Assembly: GCA_020633195.1 (NCBI GenBank)
Contig: JACKEC010000027.1
Coordinates: 62,001-126,000, forward strand
Source of the DNA: Sandaracinaceae bacterium
Lineage (GTDB): Bacteria; Myxococcota_A; Polyangia; Polyangiales; Sandaracinaceae
Reading direction: 5' to 3'
DNA: 64,000 bases
Below, piece by piece: positions 28,136-36,260 of the stretch. How positions within the stretch are numbered: position 1 is the stretch's first letter; every line of letters starts with the position of its first letter. Under the pieces are notes generated by a model. It saw only the letters and a list, made by a program, of their open reading frames with translations. It ran no database searches and was not told the DNA's origin. A program made the position numbers and the translations under genes.

Positions 28136-29461
28136 ATGACCCCCTCGCTCCGAAAGGCGCTCGGCCTCGCCGTCGCCGGCTCGCTCGCCTCCGTCGTCGC
28201 CCTCGCCGTGGCGGTCGGCCCGGCCACCGGTCAGAGCGCGACCTCCGAAGAGGACCCGCTCCCGTCCGGCGTCGTGATCGACATCGACGCGCCCGAGGAC
28301 CGCATGTTCCACATCGGGATCCCGGATCTGGGCGGCGTCCCCGCCCGCGGCGCGCTCGCGGGCGAGGTGCTGCGCACCGACTTCGGGCTGATGCCCGGCT
28401 ACGACGTCCTCGACCCGCGCGGGTTCAGCCGCGAGATCACCACCGCGGGCCTCGACGTCCACGCGGGCCAGTGGTCCGGGACGGGCGCCGACGGCGTCGT
28501 GAGCGGCGAGGTCCGATCGCTGGGCGAGCGCTTCGAGCTCGAGCTGCGCTTCTACTGGTTCGGTCACGGCACCGCGCCCGCGCTCGCCCGCACCTACGAG
28601 GGCGGCGAGGCGAGCCTCCGGACCCACCTCCACGACTTCGCGAACGCGATCCTCGAGACGGTCACCGGCAGGCCCGGCCCGTTCGGGACCAAGATGGTCT
28701 TCTCGCGCCGCGAGAGCCCGGGCCAGAAGGACGTCTACTGCGCGGACATGGACGGCTACGGCGTACACCGCCTCTCGCCCCCGCGCGGCATCTCGAACAT
28801 GCCCGCGTTCGGGCTCGGCCGCGTGTGGTTCACGCGGATGACGCCGACGGGGATGTTCATCACGCACCACCAGGCGCAGGACCGCCGGATCATCACGAGC
28901 GACGGGATCAACATGGCGCCCGCCGTCTGCGACGACCGCCGCGTCTACTTCACCTCCTCGCGGGACGGGAACAGCGAGATCTACAGCGCCGCGGAGGATG
29001 GGACGGACGTGCGCCGGCTCACCAACGACCCCGCGATGGATCTGAGCCCGGCCTGCGGCCCCGGCGGGACGCTCGCGTTCGTGTCCACGCGGCACCGCAC
29101 CCCGCAGATCTTCCTGATGAACCGGGACGGCTCCGGCGTCCGCCGGCTCACCTTCCGCGGGAGCCACAACCAGACGCCGACGTTCTGTCCCGATCCGTCG
29201 CGGCGCCTCCTCGCGTTCACGGGCCGGGACGACAACTTCGACATCTTCACGCTCGACCTCGGGACGAACACCTACGCCCGCGTCACGCAAGGTCAGGGCG
29301 ACAACACCGACCCTGCCTTCTCGCGCGACTGCCGCCTCCTCGCGTTCGCCTCGACCCGCCGAGGAGCCCCCGGCGTCTACGTCGCGAGCCCGAGCGGAGC
29401 GCACCAGCGCCGCGTCATCGAGGGCGACGCCGAGTCGGTGCGCTGGTCGACGAGCAACTGA
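28136..29461 (+). CDS. tolB: TolB beta-propeller protein
   Basis: Periplasmic TolB, 441 aa, starting at ATG 28136 with a signal sequence (LGLAVAGSLASVVALAVAVG, cleavage near ATGQS). The N-terminal alpha/beta domain includes DYDVL-type GYDVLDPRGFSR; the C-terminal six-bladed propeller has repeated blades: RRVYFTSSRDGNSEIYSAAE, TLAFVSTRHRTPQIFLMNRD, LLAFTGRDDNFDIFTLDLG and LLAFASTRRGAPGVYVASPS. Binds Pal. Last gene of the Tol-Pal run, 5 bases after tolA; followed by a GC hairpin. Confidence 0.95.
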   Translation: MTPSLRKALGLAVAGSLASVVALAVAVGPATGQSATSEEDPLPSGVVIDIDAPEDRMFHIGIPDLGGVPARGALAGEVLRTDFGLMPGYDVLDPRGFSREITTAGLDVHAGQWSGTGADGVVSGEVRSLGERFELELRFYWFGHGTAPALARTYEGGEASLRTHLHDFANAILETVTGRPGPFGTKMVFSRRESPGQKDVYCADMDGYGVHRLSPPRGISNMPAFGLGRVWFTRMTPTGMFITHHQAQDRRIITSDGINMAPAVCDDRRVYFTSSRDGNSEIYSAAEDGTDVRRLTNDPAMDLSPACGPGGTLAFVSTRHRTPQIFLMNRDGSGVRRLTFRGSHNQTPTFCPDPSRRLLAFTGRDDNFDIFTLDLGTNTYARVTQGQGDNTDPAFSRDCRLLAFASTRRGAPGVYVASPSGAHQRRVIEGDAESVRWSTSN

Positions 29462-29660
29462 GTTTCTGGAAGGGGCTGCGCCCCCTCCCGCGCGACCGGC
29501 GAAGCCTGGTCTCGATGGTGCTGTGAGCGGGTGGGCATGGATTGCCAGCCCTCGACAGCCTCGCGGGAGGGCTGGTGCTTGGGGCATTGTGCCCCGGGCG
29601 CCGAGCCGGGGGGCAATATGCCCTTCGGGCTCGGCGGTCGCGCCCGCCCCCGAGGTCTCG
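29462..29660. repeat. Palindrome-dense intergenic region
   Basis: Four hairpins in 200 bp: GGGGC-TGC-GCCCC at about 29472-29484 just after tolB (terminator candidate without a T-run), CCAGCCCTC / GAGGGCTGG (29545-29553 and 29567-29575), GGGGCA-TTG-TGCCCC (29581-29595), and GCCGAGCC / GGGCTCGGC around 29600-29636. It looks like a cluster of REP-like palindromes separating tolB from the aldehyde dehydrogenase. No gene seen. Confidence 0.55.
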
Positions 29661-31121
29661 ATGAACGACGGCTCCCCCTTCTCCTCTCCCTTGCTCGATC
29701 AGGTCGGCGGCTTCGTCGACGGCGCCTGGATCCTCGCGGAGGTCAGGCCCTGCTTCGTGGTGACCGACCCCGCCAACGGCGAGGTCCTCGCCTACGTGCC
29801 GGAGCTCGGCGCGGCCGAGGCGCGGGCGGCGGTGGAGGCGGCGCGGGCCGCGCTCTCGCGGGTGGGCTCCCTCGCCGAGCGCCGCGGCTGGCTGACGCGG
29901 ATCGCCGAGCTGCTCACCGAGCACGCCGACGAGCTGGCGATGATCATCACGCGGGAGAACGGCAAGCCGCTCGGCGAGGCGCGCGGTGAGGTCCTCTACG
30001 CGGCTGGCTTCTACGCGCACGCCGCCACGAGCGCCGAGCACCTGGTGCCGCGCGTGCTCGACGAGCGCCCGCGCGGGCTGACGTGGACGGTCCACCACCG
30101 GCCCGCCGGCGTCGTCGGGCTGATCACGCCCTGGAACTTCCCCCTCGCGATGCTCGCGAAGAAGCTCTCGGCGGCGCTCGCGGCCGGGTGCGCGGCGGTC
30201 GTGAAGCCGGCCGAGGTCACGCCGCTGACCTGCGTCGCGTTCTTCCGGCTCCTCGAGCGGGTGGGCCTGCCGCGCGGGCTGGTGAACCTCGTGGCCGGCG
30301 ACGCGCAGGCGATCGGCGAGGTGCTGTGCTCGCACCCCGCGGTCCGGGTGCTCAGCTTCACCGGCTCGACGGCGGTGGGGCGCAAGCTCGCGGCGCAGGC
30401 CGCCCCGCACCTGAAGCGCCTGTCGCTCGAGCTGGGGGGCAACGCGCCGTGCTTGGTCTTCGAGGACGCGGACCTCGACGCGACCGTCGAGGCGCTCGTC
30501 GCGAACAAGCTCCGCGCGGCCGGTCAGACGTGCGTCTGCACCAACCGCGTGCTCGCCCACGCGTCGATCGCGGACGCGCTGGCCACCAAGCTCGCGTCCC
30601 GCGTGGCGGCGCTCGTGGTGGGGCCGGGCACCGAGCCGAACGTGGACGTGGGCCCCCTCATCGATGGGCGCGGCTGGGACAAGGTCCACGATCACGTCGA
30701 GGACGCGGTCGAGCGAGGCGCGTCGGTGGTCGGCGGCGCGCTCGCGGACCGGCCGACGGAGACCGACGGCTGGTTCTTCCGCCCGATGGTCCTGAGCGGT
30801 GTGCCTCTGGACGCGCGCTGCATGCAGGCGGAGACCTTCGGGCCCCTCCTCCCGATCGCGACCTTCACGACGGAGGACGAGGCGATGGCGATCGCGAACG
30901 ACGTGGACGCCGGCCTCGCCGCGTACGTGTTCACCGCGGACGGCGCGCGCGCCGAGCGCGTCGCGCGAGGGCTGCGCTTCGGGCACGTCGGCCTCGGCAC
31001 CGCGACCGGCCCCACCCCCGAGGCGCCGTTCGGCGGGATGGGCGCGTCCGGCTACGGCCGCGAAGGCGGGCTCGAGGGGCTGATGGAGTACGTCGAGATC
31101 CAGACCGTCCCGAGCTCGTGA
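29661..31121 (+). CDS. NAD(P)-dependent aldehyde dehydrogenase, succinate-semialdehyde type
   Basis: 486 aa from ATG 29661; upstream in-frame codons run through the palindromes and are rejected. Oxidises an aldehyde to its acid. Seen: VVGLITPWNFPLAMLAKK (cofactor site), FTGSTAVGRKLAAQAA, catalytic Glu in LSLELGGNAP, catalytic Cys in AAGQTCVCTNR, and ETFGPLLPIATF. The GQTCVC motif and overall pattern are closest to GabD-like succinate-semialdehyde dehydrogenases; the true substrate is unknown. No obvious pathway neighbours. Confidence 0.92.
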   Translation: MNDGSPFSSPLLDQVGGFVDGAWILAEVRPCFVVTDPANGEVLAYVPELGAAEARAAVEAARAALSRVGSLAERRGWLTRIAELLTEHADELAMIITRENGKPLGEARGEVLYAAGFYAHAATSAEHLVPRVLDERPRGLTWTVHHRPAGVVGLITPWNFPLAMLAKKLSAALAAGCAAVVKPAEVTPLTCVAFFRLLERVGLPRGLVNLVAGDAQAIGEVLCSHPAVRVLSFTGSTAVGRKLAAQAAPHLKRLSLELGGNAPCLVFEDADLDATVEALVANKLRAAGQTCVCTNRVLAHASIADALATKLASRVAALVVGPGTEPNVDVGPLIDGRGWDKVHDHVEDAVERGASVVGGALADRPTETDGWFFRPMVLSGVPLDARCMQAETFGPLLPIATFTTEDEAMAIANDVDAGLAAYVFTADGARAERVARGLRFGHVGLGTATGPTPEAPFGGMGASGYGREGGLEGLMEYVEIQTVPSS

Positions 31122-31125
31122 GCAG

Positions 31126-31332
31126 CTCGAGGCCTGTCGATCAATCGCCTTCGGCGATTTCTCTCCGGCGAGGGGCAAGCCCCGTACCGCTCCCCGCTGA
31201 GATCCTCCGACGCTTCGCGTCGTCGGGACTCGAGGCCTGTCGATCAATCGCCTCCGGCGATTTCTCTCCGGCGAGGGGCAAGCCCCTCGCGCTCCCCACT
31301 GAGATCCCTCGGTCGCTTCGCGCCCTCGGGAC
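31126..31332. repeat. Tandem duplicated intergenic element (two copies of about 103 bp)
   Basis: Copy 1 at 31126-31228 and copy 2 at 31229-31332, both starting CTCGAGGCCTGTCGATCAAT and ending CGGGACT. Each holds a hairpin around AATCGCC / GGCGATT and a second palindromic stretch GGGGCAAGCCCC. Differences are scattered substitutions. It sits between the aldehyde dehydrogenase and the convergent propeller gene, whose stop lies at its right edge. It resembles a genome-dispersed palindromic repeat and may act as a bidirectional terminator. Confidence 0.75.
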
Positions 31333-32352
31333 TCAGCCCAGGCGCTGTCCGAGGGCGAAAGGCGCGCGGACCTGGAGCACGGAGTCGACGCCGCACGAGC
31401 GGTAGTCCGCGCCGTTGGCGGTCCCCGAGACGCGGTTGTTGCAGCACAGCACGAGCTCGTCGCGCGCGTCCATCGAGACGCAGTCGATGTTGGGCTTCAC
31501 CGACTCGAAGTCGCGCGTGGTGCCGATCCTCCGGAACAGCCCGAGGCGGCTCGCGCCCACCCACAGCTGCCCCTGCCACTTGGCGACGCACGCGACCTCG
31601 CCCGGCGTCGCCACGCCCGGGATCGTCCCGATCGGCAGCATCCCCGCCGCCGAGCCCTCGAGCACCGAGCCCTGCGCGGTGGTCGCGTACACCTCGTCGG
31701 GGCCCGCGACCCAGAGCGAGTTGACGAGCTCGTCCTGCCGGCTCGGCAGCTGCGTCCAGCGGCCCCCGTCCCATCGCGCCACGACCCCTCGCGGGCCCGC
31801 GACCCAGAGGTTGTCCTCGGCGGTGCCGTGCATCGCCATCACGTGGAAGCCCGGCGCCGTCATCGGGCTCCACGCCTTGCCGTCCCAGCGGAAGAGGCTC
31901 GAGGCGGGGTACACCTGCCCCGCGCTCGCGCGAGGGTCGTGACCCCAGACGAACACGGCGCCGCCGTCGAGGCCGAAGACGCCGCGCAGGTGGTAGCCCT
32001 CGATGCGATCGTTCTCCCAGCTCGTGAGCACCTCGGGCGCCCAGATGTTGGGGTTCCGAACCACCCAGCCGTCGTGCCGCGTGATGAAGAGCGCCCCCGA
32101 GAGGCTGCACCAGGCCTTGGTGTACCAGGCGTTCGTGCCGTTGGTGACGCGGGTCGTGCCCTGGAATTCGGGCGAGTAGTCGTTGATCCCGACCCAGGTC
32201 TCGCCGTCGCCCGGTCGGTAGCCGGCGGCCGCGTCGTACCGCATCGCGAGGAAGGCACACCGCTTCATGCTCGGACCGCTGGCGCTGTAGTAGGCGACCG
32301 CGATCTCGATCGGGTCCTCGGCCTCTTCGAGCTCTTCTGCTTCGTCGACCAT
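31333..32352 (-). CDS. Propeller-like repeat protein of the T6SS island
   Basis: About 339 aa from ATG 32350-32352 (MVDEAEELEEAEDP), preceded by GAGGG. Contains blade-like repeats such as SLFRWDGKAWSPMTAPGF, VMAMHGTAEDNLWVAGPRG, VVARWDGGRWTQLPS and KWQGQLWVGASRLGLFRRIG. No signal peptide, so probably cytoplasmic. It is a paralogue of the protein at 36261-37253 (shared AMHG and VSRWDG / VARWDG blades). Function unknown; the association with the VgrG island suggests an accessory or immunity-like role, but that is inference. Confidence 0.75.
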   Translation of the reverse strand: MVDEAEELEEAEDPIEIAVAYYSASGPSMKRCAFLAMRYDAAAGYRPGDGETWVGINDYSPEFQGTTRVTNGTNAWYTKAWCSLSGALFITRHDGWVVRNPNIWAPEVLTSWENDRIEGYHLRGVFGLDGGAVFVWGHDPRASAGQVYPASSLFRWDGKAWSPMTAPGFHVMAMHGTAEDNLWVAGPRGVVARWDGGRWTQLPSRQDELVNSLWVAGPDEVYATTAQGSVLEGSAAGMLPIGTIPGVATPGEVACVAKWQGQLWVGASRLGLFRRIGTTRDFESVKPNIDCVSMDARDELVLCCNNRVSGTANGADYRSCGVDSVLQVRAPFALGQRLG

Positions 32353-32436
32353 CGCGCCCTCGCTTCCGTGGCTCCGCAGCTCGTCCCGCGAGGTACCCGA
32401 TGGTACCCGACGCGGCAAGATCGCCGCGCGCGCCTG

Positions 32437-33687
32437 CTAGTCCGCTGCCACCCCGCTCGAGCTGCCGCCGCTGGTCGTCGTCGGGGGCGGGAGGGAGCTG
32501 TGGTTGTTCTGAGGCTGCATGGGCGGGTACCCGCCCGTGTTCAGGCGCTGCTGGTGGAGGTAGTTCGCCTGCCACTCGCGGCACTCCGCGTGCGTCGGCT
32601 GGCCCGGCGGCGACTGCCCCGCCGTGGGGCCCGCGGCCGACGGTCGCGCCGGGTGCGGAGGCCGGCCCTCGAGCTGCCGCATGCGCGCGGCCGACGCCTC
32701 GGCCTTCTGCGCGTCGGTCATGTTGTTCCAGCTCGGGCACGACCCGTGCTCCGCCGCGTAGGCCGCGCGGGCGCGCTTCTGCGCGGCGCCCTTGCCGGGC
32801 CCGTACTTCTGCTCGAACTCCGAGCGCATCTTGCTCATGCCCTTGTTGAACTCGGCGACGATGCACGCGATCGCGAGCTTCTCGTCGTCGCTCAGGGCGT
32901 TGAAGTCGGTCGCCGGCGCGGTCGACGCGGCCGCGCCCGTGGCGGCGTAGGAGCCGCTGTCCGCCGCCGCGATCTGGCTCTGCGAGAAGCTGCGCTGGAC
33001 GTCGCCCCCCTTCGCCTCGTTCTCGCGCGTCATCCGGAGCGAGCCGTCGGGGTTCGTCTCGTACTTCCAGCGGCTCCCCGTCACCGCGACGGCCGCCGAC
33101 TGGGCGACGCCCTGCTCGATCTGAGCGTGCGTCATCGGGCCGTTGGGCTGCCCCTGCGCGAAGTCGATCTCGGTCTGACAGATCATCTGGTGCGGGCTGC
33201 CCGAGACGTTGGACTGCCCCGTGTGATCCATGCACGGAGCCGCGCGCCCGTCGTAGCCCGCCGTCCCGCTGTGCCCGTTGCCCGGCGGGTGGTTCTGGCA
33301 GACGTCGAAGCGACCGCTGGGCTGCCTGTAGAACGCGTCCTGGCTCATGTGGCCGGACTGCGCGTTGGCGTGGAGGAACGCCTCCGGCGTCGAGATGTCG
33401 CGCGCGATGTCCGAGGCGTGACACCGGCAGGGGGTCCCCCCCGAGCACGGCGGGACGTGCGCGTCGGGGGTGCCGCCCCGAGCCTCCGCTTCCTTGCGCG
33501 CGTCCGCGCCGAGGGTGTCCCGCGCCTGGCGCTGGGACTCGTTGACCGACTTGTAGCTCCCGAAGCCGTCGGGATCGATCCCGCACGCGGCGAGCGCCTT
33601 CGCGCAGGCCGCCGCCGACATGTCCATGCCGCCAGCCTTGATCAGGCTCATCGGCGTGTGAGGGGCCGGGGTGGGCGCGGAGCTCAC
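32437..33687 (-). CDS. Cys-rich protein, candidate T6SS cargo
   Basis: 416 aa from a GTG at 33685-33687 (ATG 33651 is an alternative). The N-terminus has MSLIKAGGMDMSAAACAKAL. A Cys/His-rich middle part follows (PPCSGGTPCRCHASDIARDI, DVCQNHPPGNGHSGTAGYDG, RAAPCMDHTGQ, SPHQMICQTEID), then a helical region with AIACIVAEFNKGMSKMRSEF, and a Pro/Asn/Ser-rich tail. No signal peptide. No catalytic family recognised. The location among T6SS genes and the modular Cys-rich build make a secreted effector plausible. Confidence 0.6.
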   Translation of the reverse strand: MSSAPTPAPHTPMSLIKAGGMDMSAAACAKALAACGIDPDGFGSYKSVNESQRQARDTLGADARKEAEARGGTPDAHVPPCSGGTPCRCHASDIARDISTPEAFLHANAQSGHMSQDAFYRQPSGRFDVCQNHPPGNGHSGTAGYDGRAAPCMDHTGQSNVSGSPHQMICQTEIDFAQGQPNGPMTHAQIEQGVAQSAAVAVTGSRWKYETNPDGSLRMTRENEAKGGDVQRSFSQSQIAAADSGSYAATGAAASTAPATDFNALSDDEKLAIACIVAEFNKGMSKMRSEFEQKYGPGKGAAQKRARAAYAAEHGSCPSWNNMTDAQKAEASAARMRQLEGRPPHPARPSAAGPTAGQSPPGQPTHAECREWQANYLHQQRLNTGGYPPMQPQNNHSSLPPPTTTSGGSSSGVAAD

Positions 33688-33725
33688 CGGCCGACTCTAT
33701 CCCGGACCCCGACGGCGCGCATCCG

Positions 33726-34226
33726 CTACCGAGGGGCGTTGGCCTGACGGAGGATCGATTCCAGGAACGGGATCTTCGCGGCGGCGTACGCCGCCTCGGT
33801 GACGCCCTCGCGCGCGGCGATCTCGAGCTTGAAGGCGCCGTACGCGTCCGCGAGGGTGCGGTGCGTCCGGAGGTAGTCGCGGACGAGCAGCGCGTCGGTC
33901 GCGAAGGGGTCGTGCTCGTCGACGAGGAAGAGGCGGACGGAGCGCTCCCCCTCGTACCGCCAGGTCGGGGGGACGTAGGGGTCCTCCGAGCGCGCCTCGG
34001 GCGAGTAGCCGATCGAGCGCAGGACGGCGCCGAGCCCCTCGCGGTGCGCGTCGTCGGACACGAAGGCCAGCATGTCGATGGTCCGCCGGGCCGCCAGCCA
34101 CGGGACGGCGGTGCCGCCGACGTGCTCGGTTCGGCCGAGGGCTCGCTTCGCGTGCAGGGCGATCCGGACGACCTCCCGCGCGTACTGCTCGGCCCACGCC
34201 AGGTCGGGTTCGAGCACACGGATCAT
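33726..34226 (-). CDS. GrpB-family nucleotidyltransferase-fold protein
   Basis: 166 aa. GrpB/UPF0157-type fold: VLEPDLAWAEQYAREVVRIA, then EHVGGTAVPWLAARRTIDML (equivalent to the usual GSTAVPGL...IDI motif), VRLFLVDEHDPFATDALLVR and a C-terminal helical region. The family has a nucleotidyltransferase fold and largely unknown biochemistry. Divergent from the HEAT-repeat gene at 34279, with only about 50 bp between them. Confidence 0.85.
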   Translation of the reverse strand: MIRVLEPDLAWAEQYAREVVRIALHAKRALGRTEHVGGTAVPWLAARRTIDMLAFVSDDAHREGLGAVLRSIGYSPEARSEDPYVPPTWRYEGERSVRLFLVDEHDPFATDALLVRDYLRTHRTLADAYGAFKLEIAAREGVTEAAYAAAKIPFLESILRQANAPR

Positions 34227-34278
34227 GCGGCCCGACTATAGAGCAAGCGCCCCTCGCTCTGTGGCAGCATCGGCGGCG

Positions 34279-36243
34279 ATGAACGCGCCCGGCGAAGCGG
34301 ACCTGCGAGCGCTGATCCTGCGAGCGGACGAGGCGATCGTGGGGCTGCGCGCGATCACCGACGCGGCGGTCCGAGCCGACGTCGCCGAGCGAGCGCTCGG
34401 CGCGGTGAACGCGGCGCTCTACGACGCGATGGCCGCGCGCGCGAGCTGGGCGGACTTCCGCGACGCGACCGACCGCGCGCGCGCGGGCTGCGCGGAGGCC
34501 CTCGCCGGGTTGCAGGAGACGGAGAGCGACGACCCGCGGGTCGCGCAGACGCTGCACCGCATCGCGTGGCTTTTGCGCGAGCTCGCGCACGTGCGGCCGC
34601 CCGTCACCGACGAGCCCGGCCCCATCCCGCCGCCCGAGGTCCCGCTGCGCGCGACGCTCGCGCGGCCGCGCTTGCTCTGTCCGCCCCGTCGCTCGATCGC
34701 GGCGGCGGTGCCCTTGGCGGAGCGCGAGCCGCTCGAGGCGCCCGCGCCGCCCACCGCGCCGCCGATGCCGCTCGCGCCAGGCGCGGCGAGCGCCGAGGCG
34801 GTGCTCGCGCGCGCCCTCGCCGCGGCCGCCGCCCCCGCCGAGCCGCCGCCCCCGGAGCCCGACCCCGAGCCGGTGGTCGTCACGTCCCCCGACGATCTGC
34901 TCTTCGGAGAGGCCATCTCGGAGGAGGCCCTCCAGGCCCGCCGAACCCGTGACCTGGCCGAGGAGCTCGGCGCGATGGGGCGGATGCGGCGCCACGACGA
35001 CGCGCTGCCCTGGAAGCACGGCGAGGAGACGGAGCGCAGGCTCCTGACCCGCGTCGACGCGCTCGTCGCGATCGGGTCCTCGGCGTTCGTGGAGATGGTG
35101 CGCATGCTCGAGGAGCGCCCCCTCGCGGACCCCGAGCTCGCGTGGGCGCTGTTGATGGTGCTCGGCAGCGTCGGGGGCGCGGACACCGCCGCGGCGCTGC
35201 GCCGCACCCTGCTCGCGCTCGAGCTCGACGACCCGGACGTCGAGGACTACCCGGACGTGATCGCGGACGCGCTCGCGCACGCGCCGCACCCCGGCGTGCG
35301 GGCGGTGCTCGCGCCGTGGCTCGAGAGCCCGGAGCCCCACCGCCGCCGGGTCGCGCACGCCGCGCTCGGCATGCGGCGCGAGCTGTCCCTCGAGGAGGCG
35401 GTGCGCGGCGCGAACGACACGACCGTCGAGGTCGCCGTCAGCTGCGTGCGCGCGATCGGCTCGATGGAGGGCCCCGTCGCCGCCGGTCTGCTGTACGGAC
35501 CGCTCGCGGACGCGCGCCCGCAGGTGGCGCGGGCCGCGATGATCTGCGCCGTGCAGCACCGCTACGAGGTCGGGCTCCGGGCGGCGATCCATCGCTGCGA
35601 GACGGGGCTCGCCTCCGAGGCGGGCGCGGCGATGATCGTGGCGATCGGCGGTGACCACCCCCGCGGACGTCAGATCCTGCTCGACGCGGCCACGCGCGAG
35701 GCCACCCCCGTGACGATGCGCGCGCTCGGCTGGTACGGGGACGTCGCCGCGTTCGAAGCGCTCGTGAACGGGCTCGACGCCGACGAGGACACCGCGCGCG
35801 CCGCGTGGTCGTCGCTCGAGCGGATCACGGGGGCCGAGCTGCTCGCCGACGACGTCGAGCCCGAGTACGAGGAGGACGATCGACCGTTCCTCCGAAAACG
35901 GTCGACGCCGACGGTCTTCCCCTTCTCCGAGGGCTGCGCGGACCCCGAGGCCTGGCGCGCCTGGTGGAAGGCGCACGGGCCCCTCGCGCGCGCGGACGTG
36001 CGCTACCGCTTCGGCCGCCCGTGGGCGCCCACCGACTCGATCGCCGAGATGCGCGCCCCGGTCTCGACCCAGGCGATCCGGCTCTACGACCACCTGGACC
36101 TGTGCGCGCGCACCGGCGGGCGCGTCCCCTTCGAGCCGCACGCCTTCTTGTCACGGCAGCACGCCCTGCTCGGGCTGTGGGACACGCACGTCGGGTCGGT
36201 CGACGCGGGCCTCGGCCGCTGGCCGACCCGCTACGTCGGCTGA
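34279..36243 (+). CDS. Large HEAT-repeat protein of the T6SS island
   Basis: 654 aa from ATG 34279. N-terminal helical region (residues 1-110), a Pro/Ala-rich linker (about 115-205, AAPAEPPPPEPDPEP), then helical HEAT-like repeats: EMVRMLEERPLADPELAWAL, TAAALRRTLLALELDDPDV, PHPGVRAVLAPWLESPEPHR and VEVAVSCVRAIGSMEGPVAA. The C-terminal part has EAWRAWWKAHGPLARADVRY and DSIAEMRAPVSTQAIR. Similar HEAT-repeat proteins accompany VgrG/DUF2169 clusters; a scaffold or loading role is inference. Confidence 0.75.
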   Translation: MNAPGEADLRALILRADEAIVGLRAITDAAVRADVAERALGAVNAALYDAMAARASWADFRDATDRARAGCAEALAGLQETESDDPRVAQTLHRIAWLLRELAHVRPPVTDEPGPIPPPEVPLRATLARPRLLCPPRRSIAAAVPLAEREPLEAPAPPTAPPMPLAPGAASAEAVLARALAAAAAPAEPPPPEPDPEPVVVTSPDDLLFGEAISEEALQARRTRDLAEELGAMGRMRRHDDALPWKHGEETERRLLTRVDALVAIGSSAFVEMVRMLEERPLADPELAWALLMVLGSVGGADTAAALRRTLLALELDDPDVEDYPDVIADALAHAPHPGVRAVLAPWLESPEPHRRRVAHAALGMRRELSLEEAVRGANDTTVEVAVSCVRAIGSMEGPVAAGLLYGPLADARPQVARAAMICAVQHRYEVGLRAAIHRCETGLASEAGAAMIVAIGGDHPRGRQILLDAATREATPVTMRALGWYGDVAAFEALVNGLDADEDTARAAWSSLERITGAELLADDVEPEYEEDDRPFLRKRSTPTVFPFSEGCADPEAWRAWWKAHGPLARADVRYRFGRPWAPTDSIAEMRAPVSTQAIRLYDHLDLCARTGGRVPFEPHAFLSRQHALLGLWDTHVGSVDAGLGRWPTRYVG

Positions 36244-36260
36244 CGCGCCCTGCGGCCGGC

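Noticed and set aside
31244..34219. 991-codon minus frame spanning three genes
   Set aside because: Shadow frame of the propeller, Cys-rich and GrpB genes, with Arg/Ser/Pro bias.
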